Position numbers and translations under genes: made by a program
NCBI GenBank assembly: GCA_947460165.1
Contig: CANHKH010000221.1
Coordinates: 1-6,084 of the forward strand
DNA: 6,084 bases
Origin: Comamonadaceae bacterium
GTDB lineage: Bacteria; Pseudomonadota; Gammaproteobacteria; Burkholderiales; Burkholderiaceae_C
Direction: 5' to 3'
Notes under the pieces: generated by a model
The model's input: only the letters and a program-made list of their open reading frames with translations
The model's database searches: none
Told to the model about the DNA's origin: nothing
Shown here: in pieces, positions 1 through 5,248 of the stretch
How positions within the stretch are numbered: the first letter of the stretch is position 1
Layout of the letters: every line of letters starts with the position of its first letter

Positions 1-423
1 CAGCCGCTGGGCCGCGCCACGCATGTGGGACCGCACGGCGCGGGGCAGCTGACCAAGCTGGCCAACCAAATGATTGTGGGCATCACCATAGGCGCGGTGG
101 CCGAGGCTTTGCTGCTGGCGGCCAAGGGCGGCGCCGACATGGCCAAGGTCAGAGAGGCCATGATGGGCGGCTTTGCCGACAGCCGCATCTTGCAGGTGCA
201 CGGCCAGCGCATGGTCGAACGCGACTTTGCCGCCCGGGCGCGCATTCCCATTCAGCTCAAAGACATGCGCAACGCGCTGGCCACGGCCGGCGAGATTGGT
301 TTTGACGCGCCGGTCACCCAGCTTTTTGAGCAGCTCTATGCCAGCGCCGAGGCCCATGGTTTTGCCGACCTCGACCACTCTGGCCTCTTTGCTGAATTGG
401 CCAGACGCAACGGCATGGTCTGA
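1..423 (+). CDS. NAD(P)-dependent 3-hydroxyacid dehydrogenase of the HIBADH/GarR family (3' end only)
   Basis: The reading frame is open from base 1 to the TGA at 421-423, giving the last 140 residues of a protein whose family is usually about 290-300 residues. The N-terminal Rossmann domain with its nucleotide-binding glycines lies outside the window. The visible part begins with a G-P-x-G-x-G-Q-x-x-K-x-x-N-Q stretch. In the 3-hydroxyisobutyrate dehydrogenase / tartronate-semialdehyde reductase (GarR, GlxR) family this carries the catalytic lysine, here at about visible residue 19, and the conserved Asn four residues later. The rest is the all-helical C-terminal domain, including the typical F-x-x-x-L-x-x-K-D and D-H-S/A-x-L elements near the end. 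The family reduces short 3-oxo acids or oxidises 3-hydroxy acids in the cytoplasm. The substrate (tartronate semialdehyde, methylmalonate semialdehyde, succinic semialdehyde) cannot be chosen from this fragment. A GTG at base 25 is internal and is not a likely start. The gene converges on the hydrolase at 481-1440. Confidence 0.9.
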   Translation, partial: QPLGRATHVGPHGAGQLTKLANQMIVGITIGAVAEALLLAAKGGADMAKVREAMMGGFADSRILQVHGQRMVERDFAARARIPIQLKDMRNALATAGEIGFDAPVTQLFEQLYASAEAHGFADLDHSGLFAELARRNGMV

Positions 424-450
424 GCCCAAAAAGCTGGCGTGTCCACTTTT

Positions 451-470
451 TTGGCGAACCCATTCGCCAA
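451..470. terminator. Perfect hairpin between convergent genes (possible 3'-end structure)
   Basis: TTGGCGAA at 451-458 and TTCGCCAA at 463-470 form a perfect 8-bp stem around a 4-base loop. It sits 27 bases after the dehydrogenase stop and 10 bases past the hydrolase stop. Neither strand has a T run on the downstream side of the stem. On the plus strand the T run (447-452) precedes it, so it is not a canonical intrinsic terminator. It may stabilise or mark the 3' ends of both converging transcripts; the assignment rests on position and symmetry only. Confidence 0.3.
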
Positions 471-480
471 GGCAGCATGG

Positions 481-1440
481 TTATTTAGGCGCCATCAGTT
501 TGGCGTCTAAAAATTCAGTGACCTTGGCCAAACCAATTTCTGCGTGTTCTTCATGCAGCAAATGCCCCAGCTTGGGGATCAACACGGTTTCAGACTGCGC
601 CAAAACCCCTGCATAGCTTGCCGCATTGCTGCTGGGAATCATTTTGTCTTCTTCACCCCAAATCAGCAAAGTAGGTGCTTTGATTTGTTTCAATCGAGGC
701 ACCGGGTCGGTGTAAATGGTTTGATTGGCCCTTGCCAAAATAGCCGCTCTCACGCCAGGTGCTCTGAGCATGTCGTGGTAACGATGGACCAAGCTGTCAT
801 GGAGTTGGCTGGAATCTGTGAATGCTGGCGCCATGGATTGGCGCACAAAGTACTTGGGCAAACTGTACTTCATGACACCCATGACCGCAGGCATGGCGTA
901 GGGCTTGGTGCCTATGGCTTGAGGCTGCGGAAATCCGTCCGGCGCCATCAAAACCAAGGCCTTGACCCGCTCGGGATGGGCTGCCGCAAATGTCCAAGCG
1001 ATTTTGCCACCCATGGAGTGACCCACCACTGACAAGTCCGAGATACCCAGCGCGTCTACAAAATGCGTCAGCGTACTGAGGTCATGGCGCTCAGAGTAAT
1101 CATTGGACGGGCTGGGACCGGTCAATCCAAAACCAGGCAAATCAAGCCTGATCACACGGTACTTTTTCTCCCAAACTTGGGCCCAGTCATCCCAGGTTTG
1201 CAGACTAGAACCAAAACCATGCAGCAGCAGCAGGACGGGGGCATTGTGAGGGCCTGTATCCTTGAAATTAATTTGCATGCCATTGACGCTCACGGTATTT
1301 TTCGAGCTCAAGCCATACCGTTTTTGAAGCTCGCTGAACTCCAAGTCGGGCGTCCATAAACCATAAGCTGCAAGCGCCAAAAAAAATGCACCGACGGACA
1401 ACACAATTTTCATCCTCAATGTTTTAAACATACGCATCAC
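481..1440 (-). CDS. Alpha/beta hydrolase with N-terminal membrane or export segment
   Basis: A 319-residue alpha/beta-hydrolase-fold protein. A hydrophobic segment at about residues 12-29, after a short basic stretch, looks like a signal anchor or uncleaved signal, so the enzyme is probably membrane-tethered or periplasmic. HGFG at 74-77 is the oxyanion-hole motif. GHSMGG at 140-145 is the nucleophile elbow with Ser142. Asp265, in GEEDKMIP, and His293, in GHLLHEE, complete the expected triad. A mobile cap region lies between about 166 and 245. The class includes esterases, lipases, haloalkane dehalogenases and C-C bond hydrolases; the sequence does not identify the substrate. The longest frame starts with GTG at 1440. 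ATGs at residues 2, 4 and 10 are alternatives, and no clear Shine-Dalgarno sequence decides between them. Starting at residue 10 would give a typical MKI-type signal sequence. Base composition is lower in GC than in the flanking genes (one 60-base sample, 661-720, is 45% GC against 65% for 2401-2460 in bciA). It lies downstream of bciA on the same strand with a 259-base gap. Confidence 0.88.
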   Translation of the reverse strand: MMRMFKTLRMKIVLSVGAFFLALAAYGLWTPDLEFSELQKRYGLSSKNTVSVNGMQINFKDTGPHNAPVLLLLHGFGSSLQTWDDWAQVWEKKYRVIRLDLPGFGLTGPSPSNDYSERHDLSTLTHFVDALGISDLSVVGHSMGGKIAWTFAAAHPERVKALVLMAPDGFPQPQAIGTKPYAMPAVMGVMKYSLPKYFVRQSMAPAFTDSSQLHDSLVHRYHDMLRAPGVRAAILARANQTIYTDPVPRLKQIKAPTLLIWGEEDKMIPSSNAASYAGVLAQSETVLIPKLGHLLHEEHAEIGLAKVTEFLDAKLMAPK

Positions 1441-1458
1441 AGCTTGCAGTCTTCGGTT

Positions 1459-1680
1459 TTATTGGCATTGTGCATGCCACCTGGTCATGAAGCTGCAGAA
1501 GCCACCGCCGACATGGGCTCTGAACTGTCTGGCCATGCGCTCGGCGATGGGGTTGATTGGCCATGCTCCTTCACCCTCCCAAGCGGGCAACACATTTTCC
1601 AGGCTCTAGCGATGGCCATCGCAAAACCTGAGGCGCCATTCTTGGAAACTCAGCGACAAACGGCTGGGCTTGACGGCTGA
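1459..1680 (-). pseudogene. Degraded C-terminal fragment of an AraC-family transcriptional regulator
   Basis: One minus-strand frame ending at the TAA at 1459-1461 reads RQFRAHVGGGFCSFMTRWHAQCQ in its last part, split here as RQFRAHVGGGF then CSFMTRWHAQCQ. This matches, without gaps, the AraC/XylS pattern F-R-A-x-V-G-x-x-P-x-x-Y-L-T-R-W-R-M-Q-L-A that links the two helix-turn-helix motifs in the subgroup with an N-terminal cupin. Upstream in the same frame is W-P-I-N-P-I-A-E-R, resembling W-T-V-x-x-L-A at the start of the first helix-turn-helix. Further upstream is W-x5-C-D, resembling the W-x5-D that precedes it. An in-frame TAG lies at 1606-1608. About seven to nine residues appear to be missing inside the first helix-turn-helix, and the second helix-turn-helix is absent. 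I read this as the remains of a regulator gene, too damaged to act. The match is from memory of the family pattern, not from an alignment search, and the 5' boundary (about 1640-1680) is uncertain. Confidence 0.5.
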
Positions 1681-1682
1681 AC

Positions 1683-1712
1683 AAAAAAGCGCCGGGTGCT
1701 TAAAAGACGGCG
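1683..1712 (-). terminator. Weak intrinsic-terminator candidate at the end of bciA
   Basis: On the minus strand CGCCG (1712-1708) can pair with CGGCG (1694-1690) across a 13-base loop that contains the bciA stop codon. A C and six Ts (1689-1683) follow directly. The stem is only five base pairs and begins inside the coding sequence, so termination may be partial. If active, it would separate bciA from the downstream regulator remnant and hydrolase. Confidence 0.3.
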
Positions 1713-2737
1713 TGATCGCCCCTGTCTGGCACGCCATCACCTTTGAGCCAGCGCGCATACGCATCCAACAGCGTTTGCGTGCCATGAGAGGGCGTGGCCT
1801 CAGCGTCGTAGCGCTGGGCCGTGGCGTCCCACAGCAGCATGGACTCCGTGGCGTAATAGCGCCCTATGCGGGCCAATTCAGCCTTGTCAGCAGCGGCGGG
1901 CACGGCTTTGCCCACCCAGCTCAGCAAGCGAACAATGACATCCAGCAGGGTCACAGGAACGCTCTTGAAACGGGCTGGCTTGCCCATCAAGGCAAACAAG
2001 TGCTCCCCCTGCTCCAGCGGTGTGATGGCCGGACCCGGGCCGCCTATGGGCAAGATGCGGTTGTGCCGGCTCTCTTCATCCAGGCAACCTGCCAGAAAGT
2101 CAGCCAGGTCCTCGTCGCTGATGGGCTTGCAGGCGGTGAGCTTGCCGTCGCCAAAAATCAAGAAGGGTTTGCCTTGTTGAACCCTTTTCAACTGCCCAGA
2201 TAGCGACTTGAAAAATGCCGTGGGCCGCACGATGGAGTAAGTCAGCCCAGAATCGATCAGGGCGTTTTCAAAAGCCAGTTTGGCATGCTGAAAACCCAGC
2301 AAGGGTTTTTGAACACAAATGGCCGACAACTGCACAAACTGACGCACACCCGCCGCTTTGGCGGCCTCCAGCGCATCCACATGCGCTTGGTGGTCGACGC
2401 GCCAAGCGTCTTTGGGCGTGCCGGTCCTGGAGGCCATGCACGAGACCACGGCATCAAACGGCTCGCCCGCAAAGCCATCGTGCCGCAAGGAATGGGGGTT
2501 GCAGGCGTCACCCCAACGGATGGTGGCGCCGGCCAGTTGCTCGGGCAAATGGGAAGCTGGGGCCAGGGCAGCTTTACCTGGGCGGGGACGCACCAAACAC
2601 ACCACCTGGTGGCCGCGGTCAAGCAGCGCGCGCGCGGTGGCCGCGCCTATGGTGCCGGTGGCGCCCAGCAAGAGCACCCTCAGGGATGAACCGCGCTGAT
2701 GGGCCAAGGAAGTTAAAGGGGTGGAGACCTCGGTCAT
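1700..2737 (-). CDS. bciA: Divinyl (proto)chlorophyllide a 8-vinyl-reductase, BciA/DVR type
   Basis: A 345-residue NAD(P)-binding protein of the atypical short-chain dehydrogenase class. It is predicted to reduce the C8 vinyl group of divinyl chlorophyllide to ethyl using NADPH, a step of (bacterio)chlorophyll synthesis in the cytoplasm. The dinucleotide-binding loop GATGTIG is at 25-31. The characteristic DVR blocks follow in order: SCMASRTG with KDAW at 99-112, SAICVQKPLLGFQ at 138-150, RPTAFFKSLSGQ at 171-182, GDGKLTACKPIS at 196-207, LPIGGPG at 229-235, TPLEQGE at 239-245, and IGRYYATESM at 291-300. These blocks, especially SAICVQKP, PTAFFKSL and IGRYYAxESM, are near-identical between plant DVR and bacterial BciA, and they distinguish it from other NmrA-like or epimerase-like proteins and from the unrelated BciB. 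The length is normal for the bacterial form and nothing essential is missing. The start is the ATG at 2737-2735. A weak GGGA lies about 11 bases upstream, and there is no in-frame start further up before the terminator of the helicase gene. No other bch, crt or puf gene is in the window. Confidence 0.93.
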   Translation of the reverse strand: MTEVSTPLTSLAHQRGSSLRVLLLGATGTIGAATARALLDRGHQVVCLVRPRPGKAALAPASHLPEQLAGATIRWGDACNPHSLRHDGFAGEPFDAVVSCMASRTGTPKDAWRVDHQAHVDALEAAKAAGVRQFVQLSAICVQKPLLGFQHAKLAFENALIDSGLTYSIVRPTAFFKSLSGQLKRVQQGKPFLIFGDGKLTACKPISDEDLADFLAGCLDEESRHNRILPIGGPGPAITPLEQGEHLFALMGKPARFKSVPVTLLDVIVRLLSWVGKAVPAAADKAELARIGRYYATESMLLWDATAQRYDAEATPSHGTQTLLDAYARWLKGDGVPDRGDHAVF

Positions 2738-2805
2738 CGCAGCTGGTGTCCCATCTTTGTTCAGTTGCTCTTTTTGACTTTCGATTTTGCCAGCTGAGCA
2801 CTGCG

Positions 2806-2817
2806 GCCCACGTGGGC
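2806..2817. promoter_or_regulatory. Perfect 12-bp palindrome upstream of bciA
   Basis: GCCCACGTGGGC is perfectly self-complementary and lies 69 bases upstream of the bciA start, in the only space available for its promoter (2738-2882). On the minus strand a TTGAAA that could serve as a -35 element immediately precedes it, which would place the palindrome in the promoter spacer. No convincing -10 follows at the right distance. A TGT-N12-ACA site of the PpsR/CrtJ type was looked for from the TGTs nearest the bciA start and not found. This could be an operator for an unidentified regulator or a chance symmetric GC-rich stretch. Confidence 0.3.
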
Positions 2818-2882
2818 AGTTTCAACTGGTGCGATGGCTTGCTGCGCCAAGTCTGCGCCCGTCAGTGCCGGGCGCACCCATC

Positions 2883-2920
2883 AAAAAAAACCGCTGAGGG
2901 CGCGAGCCCATCAGCGGTTT
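2883..2920 (-). terminator. Strong intrinsic terminator of the helicase gene
   Basis: On the minus strand AAACCGCTGA (2920-2911) pairs perfectly with TCAGCGGTTT (2897-2888), giving a 10-bp stem. One bulged base separates this from a further four G-C pairs (GGGC/GCCC), closed by a 4-base loop at 2902-2905. The 3' arm runs into eight Ts (2890-2883). It begins 48 bases after the helicase stop at 2969. It should end the helicase transcript and insulate bciA, 146 bases further on. Confidence 0.9.
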
Positions 2921-2968
2921 GTTCAATCACCCAGGCCTTTGCAAGCGAGAGCTTTGTTGCTCAGGTGT

Positions 2969-4834
2969 TCAGCGCGCAAACTTGCTCGGCTTGCGGGCGC
3001 CGTCACGGGCAAAGGTTTTGCCACCGCCAGCGGGGCGGGCAAAGTCAGGACGGGGCGCAAAAGCCTCGTTGCGGGAGGCAAAGCCTTCATTGCGCGGGGC
3101 AGAGCGTGGCGCGCCCTTGCCTTGGTAAGGCGCTTGGCCACGGGCAGCACCGTCGCCAAAGCCGCGGTCTTGGAAACCTCGGTCTTGCGCACCACGGTCT
3201 TGAAAGCCGCGGTCTTGAAAACCCTGGCCTGGCGACTTGTTAAAGGGTGCGCTGGCCTCACGGCGGGGCTGGCCGCCAAAGCCGTCGGCCGCCCGCTCGC
3301 GCGGGGCGCCAAAGCCACTGCGCGGTGCGTTGCCACGGTCTTGGCCCCAACCGGCGCCACGGCCACTGCGCTCGCCCGCACCGGGTGCTGGCCGGCCATT
3401 GCCGCGAGGACGCTCAAAGAACGAGGCCGGTGCGCGCTGCTTGGGCTCCAGACCGGGGATGACCTCGGCCTTGAGCGATTGCTGCGTGTAGTGCTCGATA
3501 TCGGCAATTTTGCGGCGGTCGCGGAACTCGGCAATGGTCACGGCCTGGCCGCTGCGGCCTGCGCGGCCGGTGCGGCCAATGCGGTGCACATAGTCCTCGG
3601 CCTTCATGGGCAGGCCAAAGTTGATGACGTGGGTGATGGTGGGCACGTCCAGGCCACGGGCAGCCACGTCGGTGGCCACCAAAATTTGCACGCGACCTTC
3701 ACGGAAGGCGCCCAGGCGGCGGTTGCGCATGCCCTGGTTGAGCGCGCCGTGCAAGGCCACGGCGTGAAAGCCTTCTTGCACCAGGTCGTTGGCCAGGCCG
3801 TCGCATTCCACCTGGGTGCAGGCAAACACCACCGCTTGGTTGATGCTGGTGTCACGCAACCAATGGTCGAGCAGCTTGCGCTTGTGCTCGTGGTTGTCGG
3901 CCCAATGCATTTGCTGATTGATGGAGGTGTGCTTGTCCTGGGGCGAATCGATTTGGATGCGCTGGGGCTCGCGCATCACGCGCGTGGCCAGTTGCATGAT
4001 GCGCGGCGCAAAGGTGGCACTGAACATCATGGTTTGCTGGCGCTGGCTGGTCAGCCCGTGGATGTCGGCCAGGTCGTCGGCAAAGCCCAGGTCCAGCATG
4101 CGGTCGGCCTCGTCGACCACCAAGAAGCGCACTTGGTCGAGTTTGATTTGCATGCTGCGCTGCAAATCCAGCAGGCGGCCAGGGGTGGCCACCACCAAAT
4201 TGGCGTTTTGCAGCTTGGCAATTTGCAGCTGGTAAGGAATACCGCCCACCACATTGGCCACGCGCAGGCCACGGCAGTGGCGCACCAGGTCAATGGCGTC
4301 GGCGCAAACCTGCTGGGCCAACTCGCGGGTGGGGCACAAAATCAAGGCGCCGGGGGTGGCGGCCGAAAAATTGCGGGGGTTGGTGGGGTCGCGCCGCTTG
4401 GGCTTTTTGGCTGGCGCTTCGCCCCTGGCCACCGCCTCGGCAGACAAGCGCTCAAATTCAGCGCGCTCGGCCGCTTCTTGCTCGCGCTGCTGCAGCAGCA
4501 AGGTGTGCAGCACAGGCAGCAAAAAGGCGGCGGTTTTGCCGCTGCCAGTTTGGCTAGAAACCATCAGGTCGGTGAAGGTGGCGGTGCCGCCCAAGCCCAT
4601 CATGGCGCGGGGGATGCACTCGTTTTGCACGGCCGTGGGGGCCGTAAAGCCGAGGTCGGCCACGGCTTGGATCAACTCTGGGGCCAGGCCCAGGGTCACA
4701 AAGCCATTGGGGGCAGCTGGCGCGGCAGGCTCTGCGGGCAAAGCCTCTGCGCTCGCAAAAGTCGAAGAGGTGTCGTCAAGGGACAGGTCGGCAGCGGGCG
4801 AGAATTCGTCGCGCGTTTCAAAAGCATCAGTCAT
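2969..4834 (-). CDS. DEAD-box ATP-dependent RNA helicase (RhlE/SrmB-like) with Arg/Gly-rich tail
   Basis: A 621-residue cytoplasmic RNA helicase with all core motifs: Q motif ending at Gln70 (F45 upstream), motif I SSQTGSGKT at 93-101, PTRELA 168-173, GG 197-198, TPGR 217-220, DEAD 241-244, SAT 272-274, VVFACT 335-340, ATDVAARGLDVP 387-398 and HRIGRTGRAGRSG 417-429. Two features stand out. About 45 extra residues, charged and partly helical (roughly 115-160), lie between motifs I and Ia. A disordered tail of about 155 residues follows residue 465, rich in R, G, F and N, with QDRGF repeats and RNExFA duplications; it should bind RNA non-specifically. The segment just after motif VI (AEVIPGLEPKQRAP, about 456-469) resembles SrmB slightly more than RhlE, so no symbol is given. 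Likely roles are ribosome assembly or RNA remodelling at low temperature. The start ATG at 4834 has only a weak GAG/AGAA element about 8-12 bases upstream. The gene stands alone with its own promoter, leader and terminator. Confidence 0.95.
   Translation of the reverse strand: MTDAFETRDEFSPAADLSLDDTSSTFASAEALPAEPAAPAAPNGFVTLGLAPELIQAVADLGFTAPTAVQNECIPRAMMGLGGTATFTDLMVSSQTGSGKTAAFLLPVLHTLLLQQREQEAAERAEFERLSAEAVARGEAPAKKPKRRDPTNPRNFSAATPGALILCPTRELAQQVCADAIDLVRHCRGLRVANVVGGIPYQLQIAKLQNANLVVATPGRLLDLQRSMQIKLDQVRFLVVDEADRMLDLGFADDLADIHGLTSQRQQTMMFSATFAPRIMQLATRVMREPQRIQIDSPQDKHTSINQQMHWADNHEHKRKLLDHWLRDTSINQAVVFACTQVECDGLANDLVQEGFHAVALHGALNQGMRNRRLGAFREGRVQILVATDVAARGLDVPTITHVINFGLPMKAEDYVHRIGRTGRAGRSGQAVTIAEFRDRRKIADIEHYTQQSLKAEVIPGLEPKQRAPASFFERPRGNGRPAPGAGERSGRGAGWGQDRGNAPRSGFGAPRERAADGFGGQPRREASAPFNKSPGQGFQDRGFQDRGAQDRGFQDRGFGDGAARGQAPYQGKGAPRSAPRNEGFASRNEAFAPRPDFARPAGGGKTFARDGARKPSKFAR
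3155..3223 (-). repeat. 15-bp in-frame tandem repeat encoding the helicase tail
   Basis: The plus-strand octamer CGGTCTTG recurs at 3165, 3180, 3195 and 3210, exactly every 15 bases, within about 69 bases. Read on the coding strand these are successive QDRGF or QDRGA pentapeptides, residues 538-560. Because the period is a multiple of three, copy-number change by slippage would lengthen or shorten the tail without breaking the frame. Confidence 0.85.
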
Positions 4835-5042
4835 GTTGGTTTCTCACAGTGCAGCCGCCCGCCGGACTTGTGGCCCAAAGCGAACAGCTCAACACCTTCG
4901 CGCAGCGAAGGTCTCGTTTGTGGTTAAAAAAACATCAACCATCAAACGAAGAGACAGTAAAAACTGTCTTGGGCGCCGAAAGAGGTGGGCGCCCGCAAGT
5001 GTGAGGCAGATGTGCAATGCACCCCTTTTGGAGCGCAGCCTT
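4835..5042 (-). promoter_or_regulatory. Long structured 5' leader of the helicase mRNA
   Basis: If transcription starts just downstream of the promoter at 5045-5073, the helicase mRNA has an untranslated leader of about 205 nt. In transcript order it can form four local hairpins: a 7-bp GC stem (4994-4988 with 4977-4971); a perfect 7-bp AGACAGT/ACTGTCT stem with a TTTT loop (4969-4963 with 4958-4952); an 11-bp stem with one bulged base and an 11-base loop (4948-4937 with 4925-4915); and an 8-bp stem with a 3-base loop (4912-4905 with 4901-4894). The ribosome-binding region at 4835-4850 follows. Long structured leaders that control translation or stability are known for cold-shock RNA helicases in other bacteria; that this one is regulatory is inference. 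No credible small gene was found in the stretch. Confidence 0.5.
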
Positions 5043-5044
5043 AG

Positions 5045-5073
5045 ATTATGGCATGTTCGCGGGTTTTTACCAA
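5045..5073 (-). promoter_or_regulatory. Sigma70-type promoter for the helicase gene
   Basis: On the minus strand TTGGTA (5073-5068) and CATAAT (5050-5045) are separated by exactly 17 bases. They match the consensus hexamers at four and five of six positions. The start point would fall near 5038-5042. This is the best promoter match I found in the divergent gap, and it points at the helicase. Confidence 0.6.
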
Positions 5074-5126
5074 GTGCCTGGTCCATAAGCTGCAATAAAG
5101 GCCTTTTCTCAGGGGCGACCAGGCAC
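5074..5126. repeat. Separated 10-bp inverted repeat in the divergent promoter region
   Basis: GTGCCTGGTC at 5074-5083 is repeated perfectly inverted as GACCAGGCAC at 5117-5126, with 33 bases between. The spacer contains a second perfect palindrome, AAAGGCCTTT, at 5097-5106. The left arm directly abuts the proposed -35 element of the helicase promoter. It may be a paired operator, a cruciform, or part of the leader of a plus-strand transcript. No T run follows either side, so it is not an intrinsic terminator. Confidence 0.45.
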
Positions 5127-5183
5127 GAGCATGTCCTGACTGGCGGCCCGCCCAACTACCCTGAAACTGCGGGAATCTACGCA

Positions 5184-5211
5184 TTGGCCTGAGTCCATAG
5201 CTTTTTAGCAT
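5184..5211 (+). promoter_or_regulatory. Weak promoter candidate for the Bug-family gene
   Basis: TTGGCC (5184-5189) and TAGCAT (5206-5211) are spaced by 16 bases and each match the sigma70 consensus at four of six positions. The placement 37 bases before the start codon is plausible, but hexamers this loose occur by chance. Confidence 0.25.
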
Positions 5212-5238
5212 AGGGCTGGATTTCAACCACCACTGATC

Positions 5239-5243
5239 AGGAG
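5239..5243 (+). promoter_or_regulatory. Shine-Dalgarno sequence fixing a GTG start
   Basis: AGGAG lies five bases before the GTG at 5249-5251. The next in-frame ATG is residue 15, inside the hydrophobic part of the signal peptide, so this ribosome-binding site settles the start as GTG. Confidence 0.85.
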
Positions 5244-5248
5244 ACCAA

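Noticed and set aside
1435..1572. Small minus-strand frame (ATG 1572) behind a GGAG sequence ahead of the hydrolase
   Set aside because: It encodes 46 residues of unremarkable composition in a different frame from the AraC remnant, the spacing from GGAG to ATG is only one base, and it overlaps the hydrolase start.
1444..1680. Plus-strand 78-codon frame in the gap after the hydrolase start
   Set aside because: No recognisable domain and no ribosome-binding site. The opposite strand of the same stretch shows AraC-like residues, so this is best explained as its shadow.
3155..3223. Possible CRISPR-like repeat because of even spacing
   Set aside because: The 15-base period has no unique spacers and codes in frame for repeated pentapeptides of the helicase tail.
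2215..3243. Plus-strand 342-codon frame spanning bciA, the intergenic region and the helicase end
   Set aside because: It runs antisense through two well-supported genes and through the terminator, and the product is Arg/Ala-rich with no recognisable domain.
2834..4927. Open plus-strand frame of 697 codons opposite the helicase
   Set aside because: It is the antisense shadow of the helicase gene: low-complexity Ala/Gly/His-rich sequence with no domain, whereas the minus strand has every DEAD-box motif.
5074..5126. Possible small RNA or intrinsic terminator formed by the inverted repeat
   Set aside because: There is no T run after either arm and no promoter pair that would make a defined short transcript, so it is listed only as an inverted repeat.
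4889..5155. 88-codon minus-strand frame in the divergent intergenic region
   Set aside because: No signature, no ribosome-binding site, and it crosses the proposed helicase promoter and several hairpins.
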